Made by a program: the position numbers and the translations under genes. The notes under the pieces were generated by a model that was not told the DNA's origin, made no database searches, and was given only the letters and a program-made list of their open reading frames with translations. Source: JBAUHN01 sp049680295 (GTDB lineage Bacteria > Pseudomonadota > Alphaproteobacteria > Rhodobacterales > Rhodobacteraceae). Taken from it: a stretch of DNA of 20,429 bases. Below, one piece after another: positions 15,768 through 20,429 of this stretch. The DNA lies in assembly GCA_049680295.1 (NCBI GenBank), contig JBAUHN010000306.1, positions 1 through 20,429 on the forward strand, written 5' to 3'. Positions within the stretch are counted from its first letter, which is position 1, and each line of letters opens with the position of its first letter.

Positions 15768-17857
15768 CCCCGGAACGACGCGCAAATTTCCAACGTTTGC
15801 TGAGACCGCGTCACATTGCGTTTGTCGGCGGGCGCGATGCGATCATTGCCATTAATGAGGCCCGCAGGCGGGGTTTCCAGGGGCAGATGTGGGCCGTGAA
15901 CCCCAAGCGGGCGGAACTGGGCGGGCTGCCCTGTGTCGCATCAATCGACGATCTGCCCGAAGCGCCCGATGCGGTTTATCTGGCCATTCCGGCCGGTGGG
16001 GTGGTCGCGGCCTTGCGAATTCTTGCGCAGATGGGGGCAGGCGGGGTTGTCTGTTTCTCGGCAGGGTTCAAGGAAACAGGTGATGCGGGGGCCGAACAGG
16101 CACTGATCGCGGCCACAGGAGATATGGCGCTGGTTGGTCCCAATTGCTACGGGCTGATCAACTACATCGACAATGCCGCTTTGTGGTCATTTGAACATGG
16201 TGGCTGGTCGCCGGGGTACGGTGCTGCGATCATCACCCAATCGGGCATGTTTTCGTCGGACATCACCATGAGCCAACGGTCTCTGCCGCTGGCCTATATG
16301 GTGTCTGCGGGCAATCAGGCGGTGTTTGGCCAAGAGGATTTTCTTGACATCTTCGCTGATGACCCTGCCGTGCGTGCCATTGGTCTGCATATCGAAGGGT
16401 TGCAAGACATCGCGCGTTTTGAACGCGCCGCATCCAAAGCGTTGTCCAAGGGCGTGCCTGTGGTGGCGCTCAAGACAGGCAGTTCCGACATAGGGTCAAC
16501 TTTGACCGTCAGCCATACCGGATCATTGTCCGGTTCAGCCGAGCTTTATGAGGCATTGTTTACGCGCACCGGCATTATCAGCGTGACCAACCCGTCGCAG
16601 TTTCTTGAAACGCTAAAGTTATTGTGCGTGGTCGGCGCGCCCAAAGGTCCGCGTGTGGCGGGGTTTACCTGCTCGGGCGGGGGTGCCACGATGCTGGCGG
16701 ATTACGCAGAGAAAATCGGCTTGGTGTTTCCGGCTGTTGACCCGGCGCAGGAACCCGCGCTTGCCGCGTTGTTGCCTCGGATTGCGACCGTGTCGAACCC
16801 GTTGGATTACACCACGCCGATCTGGGGGCAGGGCGAACGCACTTATCCCGTCTTTGCAAAGGCCATGTCGGCGGTCAACGCAGATACTGCGGTTCTTGTT
16901 CAGGATTATCCGGCAGCGGGGCTGGATGCCTCAAAGGGGTCCTATCAGCAAGACGCAGCAGCCTTTGCGCGGGCGACCAAAGAACAGGGGTTGCCCGCCG
17001 CGATCTGCGCAACTTTGCCGGAAAACATGGATGAAGAGACCCGTCAGTTCCTGATCGCGAAAAGTGTGGCCCCAATGCAGGGCATTCACGAGACCTTGAA
17101 CGCCATTGGGCAGGCGGCAAACTGGTCGATGACCCGTGCGCAAATATTATCGGGCGCGCACGCGCCATTGTTGGGTGCAACGCAACAGGGTGAATTGGAA
17201 ATGTTAACCGAAGACGCAGGTAAACGCTGGCTGGCGGGCAGGGGCGCAGTGGTGCCGCAGGGCAGGGTTGTGTCCGCGCAAGACGTTGCACGTGCCGCAA
17301 CCAAGATAGGCTATCCCGTTGCTCTCAAAATGATGAGCGCCCTATTGGCCCACAAGACAGAAGCAGGGGCGGTCGCACTTGATTTATGTAATGCCAAAGC
17401 GGTGGGCGCGGCGGCGGCCCGGATGAAGGTTGACGTCGCGGATTACAACTCTGACGCTGTTACGGACCAATTTCTGGTTGAGGCGATGTCGCCCCCCCCG
17501 TTAGCTGAATTGATTGTTACCTTGCGCCACGACCCGCAGTTCGGCGCGGCCCTGGTTTTGGGCAGTGGCGGCATTCTGGTAGAACTGGTGGGGGACGCGG
17601 TGACGCTGTTGTTGCCCGCAACCCATGATGACATTTTGCAGGCGCTGAAAGGCCTGCGGGTTGCACGGCTGTTGAATGGATATCGGGGCCGTCCAAAGGC
17701 AGATACTTCAATGATCGCCGCTCAGATACATGACCTTTGCTGTGCTTACCTGAAAGAGCGTGACACCGTGGCCGAGATTGAGATCAACCCGCTTTTTGTC
17801 TATCCGGATCATATCTGCGCAGTGGATGCATTGCTGCACCGAAGGGTTTTGAAATGA
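15764..17857 (+). CDS. ADP-forming acyl-CoA synthetase (acetate-CoA ligase type)
   Basis: 697 residues. N-terminal CoA-binding domain (HIAFVGGRDA onward, MALVGPNCYG about 121-130), succinyl-CoA-ligase-like domains with HIEGLQD (Glu211) and the phosphohistidine-type His251 in TVSHTGSLSGS. A C-terminal ATP-grasp domain (from about 470) has the LAHKTEAGAV swivelling-loop motif and ends in EIEINPLFV. The fused alpha-beta layout is that of NDP-forming acyl-CoA synthetases, which run reversibly: acid + CoA + ATP to acyl-CoA + ADP + Pi. ATG at 15764 overlaps the dehydrogenase stop (ATGA); the frame is open from 15698, but a start there would overlap that gene by 70 bases. It may activate the imported acid or, in reverse, recover ATP from betainyl-CoA. 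A C8 run at 17492-17499 lies in the coding sequence. Confidence 0.93.
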   Translation: MTPERRANFQRLLRPRHIAFVGGRDAIIAINEARRRGFQGQMWAVNPKRAELGGLPCVASIDDLPEAPDAVYLAIPAGGVVAALRILAQMGAGGVVCFSAGFKETGDAGAEQALIAATGDMALVGPNCYGLINYIDNAALWSFEHGGWSPGYGAAIITQSGMFSSDITMSQRSLPLAYMVSAGNQAVFGQEDFLDIFADDPAVRAIGLHIEGLQDIARFERAASKALSKGVPVVALKTGSSDIGSTLTVSHTGSLSGSAELYEALFTRTGIISVTNPSQFLETLKLLCVVGAPKGPRVAGFTCSGGGATMLADYAEKIGLVFPAVDPAQEPALAALLPRIATVSNPLDYTTPIWGQGERTYPVFAKAMSAVNADTAVLVQDYPAAGLDASKGSYQQDAAAFARATKEQGLPAAICATLPENMDEETRQFLIAKSVAPMQGIHETLNAIGQAANWSMTRAQILSGAHAPLLGATQQGELEMLTEDAGKRWLAGRGAVVPQGRVVSAQDVARAATKIGYPVALKMMSALLAHKTEAGAVALDLCNAKAVGAAAARMKVDVADYNSDAVTDQFLVEAMSPPPLAELIVTLRHDPQFGAALVLGSGGILVELVGDAVTLLLPATHDDILQALKGLRVARLLNGYRGRPKADTSMIAAQIHDLCCAYLKERDTVAEIEINPLFVYPDHICAVDALLHRRVLK

Positions 17858-18990
17858 GTGGTGCACGTATCATTTCCAACCCTGATCTGACCGTCGGTGC
17901 GGACAACAAACAGCGCTGGAACCAACCCGCGCACCGCCGGCATGGATTTCACAACGCGCACCGCCTTTTTAGGCGCGCTTTGATGGTCAGGTCGCGGAAC
18001 GTGTTGATGTTGAAGCCCGCACCCCAAGGCTTGCCCGATCAATCGCCGGCCCTGCGCGATTTGCTTACCCATCCGGCATTTTCAGCGATCTGTTGTCTTC
18101 AAGGCGACCGGATCGTGATGGAATGCGCTGCTGATGATTTTTTCGTGACGGCCCCCCATTCCATTCAATCCGTCTCCAAGCTGCATATCCATCTGATTAT
18201 CGGGCACCTTTTGGAACGGGATCTGATATCGCTGGATGCCAAAGTGGCGGATTATCTGCCGGACATCGGATCGGGGTATGCGCAAGCGACGGTTCAGTCG
18301 CTTCTGGATATGGCCGTCGGCAACGATTTCTCAGAAGATTACAGCGACCCGAATGCGGACTGCTACACCGAGGAAATTGCATTGGGCTGGCGTTTGCCCG
18401 CCGCGGATCAGCCTGAAACCACGTTGGTCGATTTCACCAATGCGATCACCGGTTTCGTGCCCGACACCCCCCGCATTCAAGCGCAGTATAAGTCAGCCAA
18501 CACTGATGTTTTGACCCGCATCGCCGCGACCGTGGCCGAAAAACCGCTCGCACAGCTGGTTGAGGACATCGCAGATGCCGCCGGATACGAGGGCGTGTTT
18601 CACATCAGCCTAAGCCCTGAAGGCTATCCCGCCTTTTCCGGTGGCGGCTGTCTGAGCGCGCGTGACCTCGCGCGGTTTGGACTGTTGTTCGCGCGTAGCG
18701 GGCGCGACATTTTTGGAAAGACCTTTGCCAATGCCACCTTCATCGCGCAAAGCCTGTCGCGGGATGCGCCCAAACTTTCGCCGCCAAAAGACTGGCTGAG
18801 ATATTCAAACCATACGATGACAGACGGGCGGTTTATCGGACATGGCGGATATGGCGGACAATTTCTGATGGTGGATACACACTCGGGGACGTCCTGTGCT
18901 TTTCTGAGTGTTCTGGAAAACGAAGCCGGGTATGATGACGGCTATATGGCCACGGTCGCCGATGTCTTGCGACAGGTCTGCGACCGGTGA
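17854..18990 (+). CDS. Beta-lactamase-fold serine hydrolase
   Basis: 378 residues of the class C beta-lactamase / esterase VIII / 6-aminohexanoate-dimer hydrolase type. Visible: the S-x-x-K motif SVSK (Ser106, Lys109), YKSANTDVL (212-220) at the place of the second motif Tyr, SGGGCLSARDLARFG (262-276), and HGGYGGQF (330-337) as the third motif. No signal peptide is apparent, so it is probably cytoplasmic. It begins inside the synthetase stop (ATGA) and is the last gene of the operon. Such enzymes cleave esters or amides. An acyl-carnitine-like ester or betaine amide would suit the cluster, but that is only context. Its stop codon coincides with the point where a truncated regulator gene on the other strand begins. 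Confidence 0.88.
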   Translation: MSGARIISNPDLTVGADNKQRWNQPAHRRHGFHNAHRLFRRALMVRSRNVLMLKPAPQGLPDQSPALRDLLTHPAFSAICCLQGDRIVMECAADDFFVTAPHSIQSVSKLHIHLIIGHLLERDLISLDAKVADYLPDIGSGYAQATVQSLLDMAVGNDFSEDYSDPNADCYTEEIALGWRLPAADQPETTLVDFTNAITGFVPDTPRIQAQYKSANTDVLTRIAATVAEKPLAQLVEDIADAAGYEGVFHISLSPEGYPAFSGGGCLSARDLARFGLLFARSGRDIFGKTFANATFIAQSLSRDAPKLSPPKDWLRYSNHTMTDGRFIGHGGYGGQFLMVDTHSGTSCAFLSVLENEAGYDDGYMATVADVLRQVCDR

Positions 18991-19208
18991 AAACCGCGGA
19001 CATGTCGACATCGAGACCCCTGGCCAGTTGTGACAGGCGGTCATAGGTCAATGCGATAACGCCGCGTTCGGCTTTTGCAATCGCCAGAAATGGCAAGGTT
19101 CCATCGCCAAGACAGATCCGAAAGCGTCCAGTTCCGGTCGCTCCGCAGTTTGCGGATACGGCGGCCAAATTCGATGCGTTGAGATTTTTGCGGCGGATCT
19201 TTGGTCAT
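18989..19208 (-). pseudogene. Remnant of an XRE-family HTH regulator
   Basis: Read on the minus strand from ATG at 19208, the frame gives an HTH_3 N-terminus (FGRRIRKLRSDRNWTLSDL, then NLAIS). It then needs a one-base shift at about 19084-19085, after which it continues as AKAERGVIALTYDRLSQLARG and LDVDMSAVF. Removing a single C on the + strand (in CGCCAGA) restores one continuous HTH domain. The recognisable homology stops at 18989, on the stop codon of the facing serine hydrolase; the usual C-terminal cupin domain of about 110 residues is absent and the frame runs on antisense to 18833. So the gene is both frameshifted and truncated. The rest of the 18991-19300 gap holds no other gene. Confidence 0.75.
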
Positions 19209-19247
19209 TCCAGAACAATGAGCGCGGGGCGCTATCAGGCGCGCACA

Positions 19248-19268
19248 AATTTTTCCTGTTGGAAAATT
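19248..19268. promoter_or_regulatory. Inverted repeat upstream of the FAD oxidoreductase
   Basis: TTTTCC (19251-19256), four bases, then GGAAAA (19261-19266) form a perfect inverted repeat, extended by AATT on both flanks with one unpaired base. It lies between the remnant XRE gene and the oxidoreductase start, 32 bases before the chosen start codon. It could be the old operator of the XRE regulator or a promoter element. No clear -10/-35 pair was found. Confidence 0.4.
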
Positions 19269-19300
19269 GTGATAGTCTTTCGTCAGGGAGGATGTGGAAG

Positions 19301-20429
19301 GTGGTTCAGGACAGCTTGCAAGATACCGCGGTGCAGACACAGTTTGATTGCGTCGTGATCGGTGCCGGCATTGCGGGTGCTTCGGCGGCGGCGGAACTGG
19401 CGGCCACCATGAAAGTGCTGCTGCTGGAGCGTGAAAGCCAACCCGGATACCATACCACCGGACGCTCTGCTGCTCTTTATACGGTTGCTTACGGGCCTGC
19501 GGTGATCCGCGCCTTGACCCGCGCTTCGGGCGCATTTTTTCATACCCCGGACAGCCCGTTCCTGTCCGCCCCATTGCTGAGCAAGCGCGGCGCCGTGTTT
19601 GCGGCGCGCGCGGATCAGGCACAGGCCATGCATGCATTACACGACACATTGCGCGATGCGGTAGTTGCACTGACTGCGGCAGAGGTTGCACAGGCCGCGC
19701 CACTGTTGCGCGACGGCTATGCGGTTGCGGGGCTTTTTGATGCCACGGCCAGCGATATTGATGTGCATGCACTGCACCAGCACTATCTGAAACGTTTCAA
19801 ATCGCTCGGTGGTATCCTTCAGACCCACGCCGACGTGATTGCGATGGAACATGGGGCGGATTGGACGATACACACGCTGTCCGGATCTGTAAGTGCCCCG
19901 ATCGTCGTCAATGCAGCGGGGGCCTGGGCGGATGAGATTGCAACCCTTGCCGGCGTTGCGCGCTGCGGGCTTGTCCCCAAAAAACGCACCGTGCTGATCG
20001 TGGCACCGCCGCCCGATGTCAGGCCAAAGAACTGGCCGATGATTGTCGATGTCGAAGAACAGTTTTACCTCAAACCAGATGCGGGCAAGTTGTTAATTTC
20101 CCCTGCGGATGCCGAACCTTCGCCGCCCTGCGACGCCCAACCTGACGAATTGCAGGTGGCAATCTGCGTTGACAGGATCGAGCGGGCGTTTGACCTGTCT
20201 ATCGGCCGGGTCGAAAGCAAATGGGCCGGATTGCGCAGCTTTCTACCCGATGGATGCCCGCTTGCCGGGTTTGACGCGCAACGCGATGGGTTTTTCTGGC
20301 TCGCCGGTCAGGGCGGATATGGCATTCAGACGGCGCCTGCATTGGCGCGGGCGGCAGCGGCGCTGGTGCAAGGACGCGCAATCCCTGCGGATATCGCGGA
20401 TCAGGGTGTCACGGCGGAGGTTCTTGGCC
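19301..20429 (+). CDS. FAD-dependent oxidoreductase, D-arginine dehydrogenase (DauA)-like, partial at window end
   Basis: The frame runs to the window edge, 376 codons from the chosen start, with probably only a few residues missing. Visible: GxGxxG (IGAGIAGAS, Gly21-26), Glu43 for the ADP ribose, PGYHTTGRSAALYTVAYG (about 48-65, the flavin-proximal loop of DauA with His51), VNAAGAWADEIA, WPMIVDVEEQFYLKPDAG, WAGLRSF, and FFWLAGQGGYGIQT. These match my memory of Pseudomonas D-arginine dehydrogenase well; such enzymes oxidise D-amino acids to 2-keto acids. An ATG at 19292 abuts GGGAGG directly, too close to serve, so GTG at 19301, nine bases after the SD, is preferred. It appears to be a separate unit from the preceding operon. 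Confidence 0.87.
   Translation, partial: MVQDSLQDTAVQTQFDCVVIGAGIAGASAAAELAATMKVLLLERESQPGYHTTGRSAALYTVAYGPAVIRALTRASGAFFHTPDSPFLSAPLLSKRGAVFAARADQAQAMHALHDTLRDAVVALTAAEVAQAAPLLRDGYAVAGLFDATASDIDVHALHQHYLKRFKSLGGILQTHADVIAMEHGADWTIHTLSGSVSAPIVVNAAGAWADEIATLAGVARCGLVPKKRTVLIVAPPPDVRPKNWPMIVDVEEQFYLKPDAGKLLISPADAEPSPPCDAQPDELQVAICVDRIERAFDLSIGRVESKWAGLRSFLPDGCPLAGFDAQRDGFFWLAGQGGYGIQTAPALARAAAALVQGRAIPADIADQGVTAEVLG

Noticed and set aside
6898..17857. Identity with the E. coli caiTABCDE carnitine operon
   Set aside because: There is no BCCT antiporter, no CaiC-type AMP-forming ligase and no fix genes here, and the presence of BKACE and an ABC importer points to aerobic catabolism rather than electron disposal.
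18979..18998. Possible terminator after the serine hydrolase (CGGT-GAAA-ACCG)
   Set aside because: Only a four-base stem with no following T-run; too weak to call.
19041..19772. Minus-strand frame of 243 codons antisense to the FAD oxidoreductase
   Set aside because: Only its last part (from 19208) resembles a protein, the XRE HTH remnant; the upstream part is a shadow of the oxidoreductase.
1..20429. tRNA, rRNA, CRISPR array, insertion sequence or phage genes
   Set aside because: No spaced direct repeats, transposase-like frames, terminal inverted repeats with target duplications, or cloverleaf-like sequences were recognised by eye.

Overview
The window looks like part of an alphaproteobacterial chromosome, most likely Rhodobacterales/Roseobacter. 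The base for this is GC-rich coding sequence, dense operons joined by 4-base ATGA/GTGA overlaps, and protein families common in that group. No database search was possible, so every identity rests on motifs, length and gene order.

Layout. (1) 1-274: the 3' end of an unidentified + strand gene, a perfect 20-bp palindrome over its stop codon and a strong rho-independent terminator. (2) 275-4197, minus strand: a compact operon read right to left: RidA-family protein, alpha/beta hydrolase, an unusual 702-residue fusion (class III CoA-transferase + flavin reductase + degenerate Nudix-like tail), and a DUF1185/AA_synth protein. (3) 4198-4337: divergent regulatory region with a 15-bp palindrome. (4) 4338-8648, plus strand: aldehyde dehydrogenase, luciferase-like (LLM) flavin monooxygenase, CaiD-like enoyl-CoA hydratase and carnitine-3-dehydrogenase-like enzyme. 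(5) 8630-9676, minus strand: a GlxA/CdhR-type AraC-family regulator. (6) 9822-18990, plus strand: a beta-keto acid cleavage enzyme (BKACE), a four-gene polyamine/betaine-type ABC importer, an acyl-CoA dehydrogenase, an ADP-forming acyl-CoA synthetase and a beta-lactamase-fold serine hydrolase, nearly all tightly packed. (7) 18989-19208: a frameshifted, truncated XRE regulator remnant (minus strand). (8) 19301-end: a D-arginine-dehydrogenase-like FAD oxidoreductase that runs off the window.

How the genes may work together (inference). The acyl-CoA dehydrogenase, hydratase, hydroxyacid dehydrogenase and BKACE form a complete beta-oxidation-like series for a quaternary-ammonium acid: gamma-butyrobetaine to crotonobetainyl-CoA, carnitinyl-CoA, carnitine, 3-dehydrocarnitine, then betainyl-CoA plus acetoacetate. 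A dedicated ABC importer and a CdhR-like regulator accompany them. Interleaved with this is a two-component flavin monooxygenase module (LLM oxygenase and flavin reductase, with RidA, alpha/beta hydrolase and aldehyde dehydrogenase) that resembles in composition the Rut (pyrimidine) and Tgn (trigonelline) pathways. The CoA-transferase/flavin-reductase fusion physically joins the two chemistries. The combination may be a catabolic system for a methylated onium compound that has not been described in this form. The actual substrate cannot be fixed from sequence.
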